From an uncultured Sphingomonas sp. (GTDB lineage: Bacteria > Pseudomonadota > Alphaproteobacteria > Sphingomonadales > Sphingomonadaceae), in NCBI RefSeq assembly GCF_934560975.1, contig NZ_CAKTFO010000021.1, forward strand, positions 1 through 48,816: 48,816 nucleotides of DNA, given 5' to 3'. The notes beneath the pieces were generated by a model. That model worked only from the letters and a program-made list of their open reading frames with translations. It made no database searches and had not been told where the DNA came from. A program made the translations under genes and the position numbers. Shown here in pieces: positions 1-8,654 of this stretch. Positions within the stretch are counted from its first letter, which is position 1, and each line of letters starts with the position of its first letter.

Positions 1-72
<72 letters not shown>

Positions 73-123
73 TTGGATTGTTCCCTGCGGTGAGCGGCCG
101 ACTATAGGGGCCGGCCGGTGCTG

Positions 124-1389
124 TCAACCGCTCTCACCGCTTTCTTTCACATCTTTTACACTGCCTTGCGCATTTTCGGGCAGGCGGCCGGTCAGCGTGC
201 CCTCCTCGAACAGGAAGCCGGCAATGTCCGGCGTGCCCGCGGCGTCCAGCACGGTGCGGATGATGATCAGGATCGGCACCGCCAGCAGCGCGCCCACCGG
301 TCCCCACACCCAGCCCCAGAAGCTGAGCGACACCAGGATCAGCAAGGGATTGATCGTCAGCCGCCGCCCGACCAGCGCCGGCGTGATGATGTTCGATTCG
401 ATCAGGTGGCACCCGGTGAACACCAGCACGGGAAAGATTGCGTACCAGGCATCGCGGAACACCATCAGCCCGCCCAGCGCCAGCAGCATCCCGGCCATGA
501 TCGGGCCGAGATAGGGCATGTAGTTGAACAGGGCGACGATCCCGCCCCACATCAACGGGTCCGGCAGACCGATGAACCACAAGGCCAGCGCCACCAGCAG
601 GCCCAGGGCGATGTTGATCAGCGTGATGGTGGCGAGATAGGCGGAGGTCGAATCCACCATCTCCTGGATCACGCGGGCGGTCGTCATCGCGCTCGAAAAG
701 CTGCCCCGGCTGGTGATGGTATTGCGGCGCATCCGCGTCCAGCCGGACAGGAAGAAATACACCACCAGCAGCGCGAAGAACATTTCCAGGATGGCGATGG
801 GCGCGGAACTCGCCACCACGTCCAGCAGCGAATTGGGCGTCTCCACCCGCACCACCCGGCCGTGGCCGCCGCCGCGCATGAAGGTGGCGGACGTGTTGCT
901 GATGAAGCGATCCAGGCTTTGATAGACATCCAGCAGGGGCCGCAGATTGTGGCGGATGCGGCTGATCCGTTCGGGCAGCAGCGCGAACCAGCCCGCCGCC
1001 GGCACGATGATCGCCGCGATCGCGATATTGGCGCAGCCGAGAAACAGGGTGATGCACAGAAACGCCGCCAGCGGGGACGGCACCCGCCGCCGCTCGAACC
1101 ATTCCAGCATGGGCACCAGCGCGATGGCGATAACCAGCGCGGCGGTGACGGGAAGAAAGAAGGCCGCGCCCAGTTGCAGCGCAAACGGCAGCGCCATCAG
1201 CAGCCCCAGGCCGGTGAACAAGGCGATGGCCGCCAGCAGGCGGTCGCGCCGCAGCGCCTCGGCCCCGCGCGCGGCGAAAAACGTCTGCCAAAGGGACGTG
1301 CCTGGCCGCTCTTCCAACTCTGCCCTCCAGCGAATCGATTCGGCCGATACGCGCCCACTTACGTGATGCCGTAGCCTGTCCCCGCTCAC
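124..1389 (-). CDS. AI-2E family transporter (PerM/YdiK-like membrane protein)
   Basis: A 421-residue polytopic inner-membrane protein. A hydrophobic pair of segments lies at about residues 50-95, another near 115-140, a soluble stretch of about 70 residues follows, and then a block of five or so segments runs to about residue 385. The segments with GLPDPLMWGGIVALFNYMPY and the IIEP-like region (ESNIITPALVGRRLTINPL) are typical of the AI-2E/PerM exporter family. Substrates in this family vary (AI-2 export, Na+/H+ exchange), so none can be assigned. The start is GTG at 1389; the charged N-terminal 45 residues are less conserved and a later start is possible. It reads toward the tRNA-Asp gene, and no terminator is visible between them. 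Confidence 0.85.
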   Translation of the reverse strand: MSGDRLRHHVSGRVSAESIRWRAELEERPGTSLWQTFFAARGAEALRRDRLLAAIALFTGLGLLMALPFALQLGAAFFLPVTAALVIAIALVPMLEWFERRRVPSPLAAFLCITLFLGCANIAIAAIIVPAAGWFALLPERISRIRHNLRPLLDVYQSLDRFISNTSATFMRGGGHGRVVRVETPNSLLDVVASSAPIAILEMFFALLVVYFFLSGWTRMRRNTITSRGSFSSAMTTARVIQEMVDSTSAYLATITLINIALGLLVALALWFIGLPDPLMWGGIVALFNYMPYLGPIMAGMLLALGGLMVFRDAWYAIFPVLVFTGCHLIESNIITPALVGRRLTINPLLILVSLSFWGWVWGPVGALLAVPILIIIRTVLDAAGTPDIAGFLFEEGTLTGRLPENAQGSVKDVKESGESG

Positions 1390-1670
1390 GCGGACAAATC
1401 ATTACGCTTTTGTGTAAAGTCAGCCGTTTAGAGCATATTTACCACTCTCTGGCATTGCTGCACTGCAACAAGGAGCCGCTCGGGTCGCCGCGTGAGACAA
1501 ACGGTTCGTCGTGGGTTGTTTGACCTCTGGCCCGATAGGGAGGATCCACGACGCACCAACACGGTCGCTTAGGACATGCGTATCAAGTCCTGCCGACAAG
1601 ACGTGAAACTTGCCACCGTCGCTTTGTGTTCCGCGACGATCGGCGGCTTTGCGCATGTGTATGAGCCATT

Positions 1671-2306
1671 ATGCTGTCCAAGCGTCTTGCCACGCTTTCC
1701 TCGGGGACCGGCGTCGCCCTCCTCGCGGTCTTGACGTTCCACGCATCGGCCGGGTCCGCTGCGGAAATCGTCGCGGCCCCTACCCTTACCTATGATCTCG
1801 ACAGCACCGCGCCGCAAAGTGGCGGCCAGAGCATGCAGGCGACATTGACGCCGGCGGTGCAGACGGTGGACCTCGGCCAGCCCGATGAACCCGCCGCGGC
1901 CGAACCCCGCCAGGCAGCAATCACCGCACCGGCGGCGTCGGACCAGACGGCACGCATCTGCATGGCCAAGGTTGTGTTGCACGAAGCCGGCAACCAGTCC
2001 CGCGACGGCAAGATCGCGGTGGCGCAGACGCTGGTGAACCGCCTCAGGGATGGCCGCTTCGGCGACAGCATCTGCGACGTCGCCAACCAGCCGGGCCAGT
2101 TTTTCAATCTCTCCGGCTACAATCCAAGCCGCGACAGCGATCGCTGGGCGGATGCGATGAACGTAGCCGAGTACGTGTTGGGCGGCGAGGCCGACGCCAT
2201 CGCTCCCGGCGCCATGTTCTTTCGCGCCAATTATGCGCGCTCCAACGGCTTTTTCCGCGGGCGCAAGCGCATCGCCTCGGTCGGCGCGCACGTTTTCTAC
2301 CGCTGA
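1671..2306 (+). CDS. SleB-type cell wall hydrolase
   Basis: A 211-residue exported protein. An N-terminal hydrophobic stretch (LSSGTGVALLAVLTFHASAG) looks like a signal peptide or anchor. A low-complexity Pro/Ala-rich linker follows to about residue 95. The rest is a Hydrolase_2/SleB domain, recognisable by the segment AKVVLHEAGNQSRDGKIAVA with its conserved Glu, then NRL, the ICDVANQPGQFF block and the closing FFRANYARS region. Family members are peptidoglycan amidases or lytic transglycosylases acting in the periplasm. The gene stands alone; about 280 bases on its 5' side hold no other gene that I can support. Confidence 0.8.
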   Translation: MLSKRLATLSSGTGVALLAVLTFHASAGSAAEIVAAPTLTYDLDSTAPQSGGQSMQATLTPAVQTVDLGQPDEPAAAEPRQAAITAPAASDQTARICMAKVVLHEAGNQSRDGKIAVAQTLVNRLRDGRFGDSICDVANQPGQFFNLSGYNPSRDSDRWADAMNVAEYVLGGEADAIAPGAMFFRANYARSNGFFRGRKRIASVGAHVFYR

Positions 2307-2426
2307 GGTGGTTCGTCCGGCGGCGGATTGATCCGGCCGGACGTTTTTCCGGGCACATCATCCGGTCGTGCCGGAACCCCGCTCGATGACGGGAACAAGA
2401 ACCGGACGGGCGCTGCTTGCTCTCCC

Positions 2427-2450
2427 GTGCTCACGCTTGCGCAGGAGCAC
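2427..2450. repeat. degenerate intergenic hairpin (REP-like family member)
   Basis: GTGCTC and GAGCAC arms flank an imperfect middle (CGC/GCG) between the convergent ends of the SleB hydrolase and the lipoprotein gene. It resembles the GCTCCTGC/GCAGGAGC hairpins found elsewhere in the window, but is diverged. Just beyond, at about 2482-2507, the 11-base word TCACCGGTGGA occurs twice in direct orientation. Confidence 0.4.
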
Positions 2451-2554
2451 AGGAGCCCGTGTTCGCGTGCATTTAACTGTGTCACCGGTGGACCTATCAC
2501 CGGTGGAGCCCCCGCCGGCGCGCGCGGCGAAGAGCGTCCCGCCGGCGACAGGCC

Positions 2555-3196
2555 TTAGCGCGTGGCGTTGTAGGCGAGTTGGCCTTCGGTAAGCTGGAAG
2601 CCGACCACCAGCTCGAAATTGGCCTCGTTGATCGCGGCCTTGACCTTGGGGTCGGCCAGCGGATCGATCGACGCATCGGCATCGGTGGCCTTGCGCTTGC
2701 GGCGCAGTCGTTCTTGAACGATCGACGGCAAGGCGGCGAGAGACTTCTGCACATCCGCCGCGGCGGTCGCGGTCGCGGTCGCGCGGGTCTGCCCCTCCGC
2801 GAAGCGGACCAGCACGCGGCCCTGCTGCTTGGACATGATGCGCGATCCGCCGCGCAGCACGGTCGCAAAATAGGGCAGCACCACCTCTCGCGTGCCGAAG
2901 TGGCTGGCGCGGCGCGCCTCCACGTCGAAGGTCGCGGTGGCGTGGACAACGTTGCCTGTCTCGTCGCAGGTCGTGCGCAGGTTGGTTATGCTGGCCATCA
3001 CGTCCAGCGCGCGCGCATCCTGGCTTTGCGGCGGGCTGAAGACACTGATGTCGCCCGTATAAGCGGCGACGGCAACCGCCGGACAGGTGGAGCGCACCAC
3101 CGGCAGGCCCAGCGTATTGTCCAACTTGTTCTTGTCGCCGCAGCCCACCAGCAGGAGCGAAAGGGCAGTTGCGGAGAGCAGCAGCGAACGGTTCAC
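2555..3196 (-). CDS. putative lipoprotein of unknown function
   Basis: A 213-residue protein starting with a lipoprotein signal: a short basic start, a hydrophobic core (LLLSATALSLLLVG) and a lipobox LVGC placing the lipidated Cys at about residue 19. The mature part is predicted soluble, has one further Cys pair (around STCP and TTCDE), and a basic stretch RLRRKRK near residue 165. I recognise no catalytic motif. Similar single-domain lipoproteins occur in sphingomonads without an assigned role. It is divergent from ispH, with about 105 bases between the starts. Confidence 0.7.
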   Translation of the reverse strand: MNRSLLLSATALSLLLVGCGDKNKLDNTLGLPVVRSTCPAVAVAAYTGDISVFSPPQSQDARALDVMASITNLRTTCDETGNVVHATATFDVEARRASHFGTREVVLPYFATVLRGGSRIMSKQQGRVLVRFAEGQTRATATATAAADVQKSLAALPSIVQERLRRKRKATDADASIDPLADPKVKAAINEANFELVVGFQLTEGQLAYNATR

Positions 3197-3301
3197 GAAC
3201 GGACCTCGACAGACGTAGGAGAGCGCCGACGAGCGGCGTCATGTCGCACGATCATAGGAAGCGCCTTTCGCTGCGGCAAGCAATCGCGTAAGCGCCATGC
3301 G

Positions 3302-4267
3302 ATGGACGGAGCCACCGCCCCCACCCCCAAGCCTCCCTTGGACCTGCTGATCGCAGCGCCACGGGGATTCTGCGCCGGCGTCGACCGCGCTATCCGCATC
3401 GTCGAACTGGCGATCGAGCGATTCGGCGCGCCGGTCTATGTCCGCCACGAAATCGTCCACAACCGCCACGTGATCGAGGATCTGCGCTCCAAGGGCGCAG
3501 TCTTTGTGGAGGAACTGGACGAGGTGCCCGACGGCGTGCCGGTCGTGTTTTCGGCGCATGGCGTGCCCAAGGTCGTGCCGGCGCAGGCCAGCGAACGCGG
3601 GCTGGAGTTTCTGGACGCCACCTGCCCGCTGGTCAGCAAGGTGCATCGCCAGGCCGAACGGCTGGTGGACAATGGGCGCCATATCCTGTTCATCGGCCAT
3701 CGCGGCCATCCCGAGGTGATCGGCACTTTGGGCCAGGTGCCCGAAGGCGCGATGACGCTGGTCGAGACGATCGAGGATGCCGAGCGCATCATGCCGGCCG
3801 ATCCCGGCAATCTCGCCTTCCTGACCCAGACGACGCTGTCGGTGGACGACACCGCCGCGATCGTCGCTGCCCTGCAGCGCCGTTTCCCGTCGATCCGGGC
3901 ACCGCATGGCGAGGACATCTGCTACGCCACCTCCAACCGTCAGGCTGCGGTGAAGGACATTGCCCCGCAATGCGATGCCCTGATCGTGATCGGCGCGCCC
4001 AACAGCTCCAACTCGGTCCGTCTGGCCGAGGTGGCGGAGCGGGCGGGCACGCGCGCCAAGCTGATCCAGGATGCGAGCGAACTGGATTTCGCGTGGCTCG
4101 CCGGTGTTCGGACGCTCGGACTGACTGCGGGCGCGTCGGCGCCGGAGCGGCTGGTGCGCGGCCTGGTCGAGAAGCTCCAGGAGCGGTTCGACGTGTCGGA
4201 ACGCGAGATCGCGGGTGCGATCGAGCTGATGACCTTCAAGCTGCCGCGCGCGCTGGAAGTCGCCTGA
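3302..4267 (+). CDS. ispH: 4-hydroxy-3-methylbut-2-enyl diphosphate reductase
   Basis: The last enzyme of the MEP isoprenoid pathway. It reduces HMBPP to IPP and DMAPP with a [4Fe-4S] cluster. The three cluster cysteines are visible at C24 (PRGFCAGV), C108 (DATCPLV) and C207 (EDICYATSNRQ). The SNR motif and APNSSNSVRL substrate-binding segment are also present. The length of 321 residues is normal. The reading frame stays open far upstream, but the ATG at 3302 gives the family-like N-terminus; that start has no clear Shine-Dalgarno sequence. It is followed 19 bases later by thrB, then rnhA, so the three probably form an operon. Confidence 0.96.
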   Translation: MDGATAPTPKPPLDLLIAAPRGFCAGVDRAIRIVELAIERFGAPVYVRHEIVHNRHVIEDLRSKGAVFVEELDEVPDGVPVVFSAHGVPKVVPAQASERGLEFLDATCPLVSKVHRQAERLVDNGRHILFIGHRGHPEVIGTLGQVPEGAMTLVETIEDAERIMPADPGNLAFLTQTTLSVDDTAAIVAALQRRFPSIRAPHGEDICYATSNRQAAVKDIAPQCDALIVIGAPNSSNSVRLAEVAERAGTRAKLIQDASELDFAWLAGVRTLGLTAGASAPERLVRGLVEKLQERFDVSEREIAGAIELMTFKLPRALEVA

Positions 4268-4286
4268 CGATCCGGGCGGACGCAGC

Positions 4287-5243
4287 ATGGCCGTCTATAC
4301 CCACGTCTCCGCGGAGGCGCTGGCCGACCTGCTCGGCCGCTACGATGCCGGCCGACTGGTGTCGGCCAAGGGCATTGCCGAGGGGGTCGAGAACAGCAAT
4401 TACCTGGTCGATACCGACTGTGCCCGCTTCATCCTGACCTTGTATGAGAAACGGGTGGATGCGGCCGATTTGCCCTTCTTCCTGCACTTGCTCGATCAGC
4501 TGGCGGACGCCGGCCTGCCCGTCCCGCGCGCGATCCGCGATCGCTCGGGGCGGCAGATACAGGAGGTGGCGGGTCGCCCGGCCTGTCTGATCGAATTCCT
4601 GCCCGGCGTGTCCGTCACCACGCCCACGGTCGCCCAGGCCCGCTCGGCCGGGGCGGCGATGGGGCGGATGCACGCGGCGCTGGCCGGCACGAACCTCGAC
4701 CGGCCCAATGCGCTCGGCGTCGCAAGCTGGTGCCCCCTGCTCGACCGCTGCGGCCGCGATCTCGACGCGATCGACCCCGCGCTCCATGGCGAGCTTTCAT
4801 CGGCGTTGGACCATGTGCTGGCGCGTTGGGACAATGGCGGACCCCGCACGATCATCCATGCCGACCTGTTTCCCGACAATGTGCTGATGCTGGGCGACGA
4901 CGTGTCGGGACTGATCGACTTCTATTTCGCCTGCACCGACCTGCGCCTTTACGACCTTGCCATCATGCACAGCGCCTGGTCGTTCGACCCGACCGGGACG
5001 ACCCACGACCCGGCGGTCGGCCGCGCTTTGCTGGACGGCTATGCCGACGCCTTCGGGCTGACGCCGCAGGATCGGGCGCAGCTGCCCGTGCTCGCCATGG
5101 GCGCCTGCATCCGCTTCGCCCTGACGCGCGCATGGGACTGGCTGAACACGCCCGCGGATGCCCTGGTCACGCGCAAGGACCCGCTCGCCTACACGCGGCG
5201 GCTTGCCTTCTACCGGGAAATGGGCCCTCAGCTGTTCGGATGA
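4287..5243 (+). CDS. thrB: homoserine kinase, APH-fold type
   Basis: A 318-residue kinase that phosphorylates homoserine in threonine synthesis. It belongs to the aminoglycoside-phosphotransferase/choline-kinase fold (the ThrB of alphaproteobacteria), not to the GHMP fold used by E. coli. The N-lobe is at about residues 20-110 (EGVENSNYLV; FILTLYEKR with the ATP-site Lys). The catalytic Brenner-like loop is IIHADLFPDNVL at about 190 and the metal-binding segment is GLIDFYFACTDLRLYDLAI. The stop overlaps the start of rnhA in an ATGA, which suggests translational coupling. The ispH-thrB-rnhA order is common in related genomes. Confidence 0.93.
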   Translation: MAVYTHVSAEALADLLGRYDAGRLVSAKGIAEGVENSNYLVDTDCARFILTLYEKRVDAADLPFFLHLLDQLADAGLPVPRAIRDRSGRQIQEVAGRPACLIEFLPGVSVTTPTVAQARSAGAAMGRMHAALAGTNLDRPNALGVASWCPLLDRCGRDLDAIDPALHGELSSALDHVLARWDNGGPRTIIHADLFPDNVLMLGDDVSGLIDFYFACTDLRLYDLAIMHSAWSFDPTGTTHDPAVGRALLDGYADAFGLTPQDRAQLPVLAMGACIRFALTRAWDWLNTPADALVTRKDPLAYTRRLAFYREMGPQLFG

Positions 5244-5698
5244 ACGACTTACCTGACGTAGAGATGGCGACGGACGGCGCGTGCAAGGGCAATCCCGGTC
5301 CGGGCGGCTGGGGCGTGGTGATCCGCTCTGGCACGACGGAGAAGGAATTGTCCGGCGGCGACGCGCATACCACCAATAATCGCATGGAATTGAGCGCCGC
5401 GATTCAGGGCCTGCGCGCGCTGAAGCGCCCGTGTCGCGTGCGGCTCTCCACCGACAGCCGCTATGTGATGGACGGGCTGACCAAGTGGCTGAAGGGCTGG
5501 CAGCGCAACGGCTGGCTGACCGCCGCCAAGCAACCGGTCAAGAATGCCGATTTGTGGCAGGAACTGATCGCCGCCGCCGCCCCGCACCGGATCGACTGGA
5601 CCTGGGTCAAGGGCCATGCCGGCCACCCGGAAAACGAACGCGCAGACCGGCTCGCGAGTGACGCCGCCGTCACGGCCGGGCGCGGTTCCTCCCGCTGA
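5240..5698 (+). CDS. rnhA: ribonuclease HI
   Basis: A 152-residue RNase H1 that cleaves RNA in RNA-DNA hybrids and clears R-loops and primers. The four acidic residues of the active site are visible: the first Asp in ATDGACKGNPGPGGWG, Glu in NNRMELSAAI, Asp in STDSRYV, and the last Asp in ENERADRLA, with the His of VKGHAGHPEN. The basic handle region (WLKGWQRNGWLTAAK) is present. Length is that of the E. coli enzyme. Its ATG overlaps the thrB stop, so it is probably translated from the same mRNA. Confidence 0.96.
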   Translation: MNDLPDVEMATDGACKGNPGPGGWGVVIRSGTTEKELSGGDAHTTNNRMELSAAIQGLRALKRPCRVRLSTDSRYVMDGLTKWLKGWQRNGWLTAAKQPVKNADLWQELIAAAAPHRIDWTWVKGHAGHPENERADRLASDAAVTAGRGSSR

Positions 5699-5892
5699 GG
5701 GCGCCAGCGCGGCGCTTATCCGCCCCCTCCCCCAACCGTGGGCACTCCTTTTAGGTAACCAACGGTCGGAATGAGGGGGCGAATGCGAGCACTACGCTAC
5801 CGATGAACAGCCTATCAACGGGCCGGGAGTCGCGCGGTTCCAAAAGCGGCACATATGATGAAGCGCCTTGTGCAAAGCGCGGCCGAGGCTTA

Positions 5893-5909
5893 TTGATAAC
5901 GTATCTCAA
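5893..5909. promoter_or_regulatory. candidate Fur-type operator before feoA
   Basis: TTGATAACGTATCTCAA is an imperfect inverted repeat (TTGA...TCAA outer arms) in an AT-rich patch 23 bases before the feoA start. Fur sites in proteobacteria have a similar TGATAAT-like half-site arrangement, and feo operons are commonly iron-repressed. The match is partial and rests on inspection only. Confidence 0.4.
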
Positions 5910-5932
5910 CTAAAGCCCAGGACATTCGCCCC

Positions 5933-6166
5933 GTGCGCCTAGATCAGCTTCCCCTCGGCACCGCTTCGCGCATCGCGGCGATCGATTGGGATGCGCTGTC
6001 GCCGCAGGCTGCGCGGCGCTTGCGCGAGCTGGGCTTCGATGACGGGGTAGCGATCCAACCGTTGCACCGGGGGGCGATGCGCGGGCCGCTCGCCTGCAAG
6101 GTAGGGCGGATGACCGTCGCCATCCGCAGCGCGCTGGCCACGGCCGTCACCGTAGAGCCGGCATGA
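5933..6166 (+). CDS. feoA: ferrous iron transport protein A
   Basis: A 77-residue SH3-like protein that works with FeoB in Fe2+ uptake. It starts with LDQLPLGTASRIAAIDW, has the LRELGF turn typical of FeoA, and ends with AIRSALATAVTVEPA. The start codon is GTG at 5933; no ATG is available nearby. The end overlaps feoB in an ATGA. About 230 bases with no gene precede it, containing the candidate Fur operator. Small size and position directly before feoB make the call firm. Confidence 0.88.
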   Translation: MRLDQLPLGTASRIAAIDWDALSPQAARRLRELGFDDGVAIQPLHRGAMRGPLACKVGRMTVAIRSALATAVTVEPA

Positions 6167-8019
6167 ACCCTGCGCCCATGGTGGCGCTGGTCGGCAATCC
6201 CAATGCCGGCAAGTCGGCGCTGTTCAATGCGCTGACCGGCGCGCGCCAGAAGGTCGGCAATTATCCCGGCGTGACGGTGGAGCGAAAGTCCGGCCGCCTG
6301 GCGCTGGACGACGGCCGGCCGGTGGAGCTGGTCGACCTGCCCGGCACCTACAGCCTCGATCCGTCCAGTCCCGACGAACAGGTTACGCGCGACGTCCTGT
6401 TCGGGCGGCAGGCCGGCGAACGGACGCCGTCGGCGCTGGTGGTGGTGATGGACGCCACCAACCTCGACAATCACCTGCGCTTCGCCCTGCAGCTGGTGGC
6501 GCTGGGCCTGCCCACCATCGTCGCGCTCAACATGGTCGACATGGCCGAGCGCGACGGGCTGGAGATCGATACGGCGCGGCTGTCGGCGGAGCTGGGCGTG
6601 CCGGTCATCTCCACGGTCGCGGTGCGCCGCCGCGGGCTGGACGACTTGCGCGCGGCGCTTGGCCGCGCGGTCGACGGCGGGGGCAAGGCGATCCAGCCGC
6701 CATCGTCGGGCGACACGCTTTACCTGCAACGGCGCGCGCGTGCGATCGCCGCCGCCGTCACCACCGAACGCCACGGCGTGCGCACCTGGACGCAACGGTT
6801 CGACCGGGTCGCGCTCCATCCCGTGGTCGGGCCGGTGCTGCTCGCCGGACTGATGTTCATCATGTTCCAGGCGGTGTTTTCGTGGAGCGAGGCGCCGATC
6901 GAGTGGCTCGCCTCGCTCCAGACATGGCTGGCCGATCTCGCCGTGAAGACCTTGCCGGACGGCTTCCTCCGGTCGCTGCTGGTCGAAGGGGTGATCAACG
7001 GCGTGGGCCAGGTGGTGGCGTTCCTGCCGCTGATCCTGATCCTGTTCTTCTTCATCCTGCTGCTGGAGGCGTCCGGCTACATGGTCCGGGCCGCCTTCCT
7101 GATGGACCGGCTGATGGCGGGGGTGGGCCTGTCGGGCCGCGCCTTCATCCCCCTCCTCTCCTCCTTCGCCTGCGCCATTCCCGGCATCATGGCGACCCGC
7201 TCGATCGACGATCCCAAGGACCGGCTGACGACGATCCTGATCGCGCCGCTGATGACCTGCTCGGCGCGGCTGCCGGTCTATGCCGTCATCATCGGCGCCT
7301 TCATCCCGGCGCGCACGGTTGGCCCGGGCATCGGCCTGCAAGGGCTGGTGCTGTTCGGCCTCTATATCACCGGAATCTTGGGTGCGATGCTGGCGGCGGC
7401 GGTGCTGCGGCGGACGGTGGCGCGTGGTGGGGGCAGCAGCTTCATGATGGAGCTGCCCAAATATCAGCTGCCCGTGTGGCGCGACGTGGCGATCGGGCTG
7501 TGGCAGCGCGCCTACGTCTTCCTGCGCCGCGCCGGCACGATCATCCTGGGCGTCACCGCCGCCTTGTGGCTGCTCACCAGCTATCCGCAGGTGCCGGAGG
7601 GCAGCGGGCTGAAGCAGAGCGAATATTCGATCGCCGGCCGGATCGCGAGCGGGCTCCACCCGATTGTGCAGCCGATCGGCTTCGGTCACGACATGGCGCT
7701 GGCCATCATCCCGGCCATGGCCGCGCGCGAGGTGGCGGTGTCCGCACTCCAGACGGTCTACTCGATCGATGCCGGCGACGATGAGCAAGCGGGCGAGCAT
7801 CGCCTGGCCCAGCGGCTACAGGGCGCATGGTCGCTGCCGACCGCGCTCGCCTTCCTGATGTGGTTCGTGTTCGCGCCACAATGCCTGTCGACCATCGCCG
7901 TGATCCGCCGCGAAACCAACGGCTGGCTCTGGCCCGCCTTCACCCTGACCTATCTATTCGCGCTGGCATGGCTTGCGGCCGGGGCCACATTTTGGGTAGC
8001 CACCGCGCTCCGACTTTAA
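6163..8019 (+). CDS. feoB: ferrous iron transporter B (GTPase-permease)
   Basis: A 618-residue inner-membrane Fe2+ transporter. The cytoplasmic G domain has G1 GNPNAGKS (11-18), switch I NYPGVTVE (33-40), G3 DLPG (58-61) and G4 NMVD (123-126). A short helical linker follows, then the permease part from about residue 220 with the two Gate motifs; conserved Cys residues lie in SSFACAIPGIMATR and PLMTCSARLPVY, as in canonical FeoB. The protein is shorter than E. coli FeoB (773 residues), mainly from a smaller linker and C-terminus; no feoC follows. Translation is coupled to feoA by the ATGA overlap. Confidence 0.95.
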   Translation: MNPAPMVALVGNPNAGKSALFNALTGARQKVGNYPGVTVERKSGRLALDDGRPVELVDLPGTYSLDPSSPDEQVTRDVLFGRQAGERTPSALVVVMDATNLDNHLRFALQLVALGLPTIVALNMVDMAERDGLEIDTARLSAELGVPVISTVAVRRRGLDDLRAALGRAVDGGGKAIQPPSSGDTLYLQRRARAIAAAVTTERHGVRTWTQRFDRVALHPVVGPVLLAGLMFIMFQAVFSWSEAPIEWLASLQTWLADLAVKTLPDGFLRSLLVEGVINGVGQVVAFLPLILILFFFILLLEASGYMVRAAFLMDRLMAGVGLSGRAFIPLLSSFACAIPGIMATRSIDDPKDRLTTILIAPLMTCSARLPVYAVIIGAFIPARTVGPGIGLQGLVLFGLYITGILGAMLAAAVLRRTVARGGGSSFMMELPKYQLPVWRDVAIGLWQRAYVFLRRAGTIILGVTAALWLLTSYPQVPEGSGLKQSEYSIAGRIASGLHPIVQPIGFGHDMALAIIPAMAAREVAVSALQTVYSIDAGDDEQAGEHRLAQRLQGAWSLPTALAFLMWFVFAPQCLSTIAVIRRETNGWLWPAFTLTYLFALAWLAAGATFWVATALRL

Positions 8020-8035
8020 GAAACGGGAAAAGAAC

Positions 8036-8596
8036 ATGGCCGGCAGCGTCAACAAGGTGATCCTCGTCGGCAATCTGGGGCGCGACCCCGAGTCGCGCAG
8101 CTTCCAGAATGGCGGCAAGGTGGTGGAGATGCGCATCGCCACCTCCGAATCGTGGAAGGATCGCACCTCCGGCGAGCGCCGCGACAAGACCGAATGGCAT
8201 ACGGTGAAGGTGTTCGGCGAAGGCCTTGCCAACACGGCCGAACGGTACCTGCGCAAGGGCAGCAAGGTCTATATCGAGGGCCAGTTGCAGACCCGCAAAT
8301 GGCAGGACCAGTCGGGCCAGGACCGCTATTCGACGGAGATCGTGCTGCAGGGCTTCAACGCCGTGCTGGTGCTGCTCGACCGGCGCGAGGGCGAAGGCGG
8401 CGGCAGCGGCGGCGGCTGGGGCGATGAAGAGCGCGGTGGCGGCGGTGGCGGCGGCTTCGGTGGTTCCTATGGCGGCGGCGGGTCCGGCGGCGACAAGTTC
8501 GGGGGCGGTGGTGGCGGCTTCGGCGGCGGCAATCGCGGCGGCGGCAGCAAGCCGCAGCCGTTCGACAGCGATCTGGACGACGACGTGCCGTTCTGA
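8036..8596 (+). CDS. ssb: single-stranded DNA-binding protein
   Basis: A 186-residue SSB. The N-terminal OB fold (about 1-110) begins with the standard AGSVNKVILVGNLGRDPE and includes TEWHTVKVFG and YIEGQLQTRKW. A long glycine-rich linker (about 120-172) of GGGGGFGG-like repeats follows, then the acidic tip DLDDDVPF that recruits repair and replication proteins. It lies 16 bases after feoB but is functionally unrelated and probably has its own promoter or depends on read-through. The linker is simple-sequence DNA and prone to length change. Confidence 0.96.
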   Translation: MAGSVNKVILVGNLGRDPESRSFQNGGKVVEMRIATSESWKDRTSGERRDKTEWHTVKVFGEGLANTAERYLRKGSKVYIEGQLQTRKWQDQSGQDRYSTEIVLQGFNAVLVLLDRREGEGGGSGGGWGDEERGGGGGGGFGGSYGGGGSGGDKFGGGGGGFGGGNRGGGSKPQPFDSDLDDDVPF

Positions 8597-8654
8597 AAGC
8601 GCAGCCTGCCGTCGCGCAATCACTGACCCGCCATCCGCGTAGGAGCCGCATGTC

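Noticed and set aside
1420..1656. 78-codon minus-strand open frame upstream of the SleB gene
   Set aside because: No ribosome site, signal or family features; it lies in what looks like upstream regulatory DNA.
2579..3301. N-terminal extension of ispH
   Set aside because: These codons are antisense to the lipoprotein gene and not part of the IspH family; the ATG at 3302 gives the normal length.
5944..7800. 618-codon open frame antisense to feoB
   Set aside because: The feoB strand has all G motifs and coupling to feoA; the other strand has no domain.
8400..8560. GGC-rich repeats in ssb as an independent repeat element or CRISPR
   Set aside because: They are in frame and encode the usual glycine-rich SSB linker, with no spacers.
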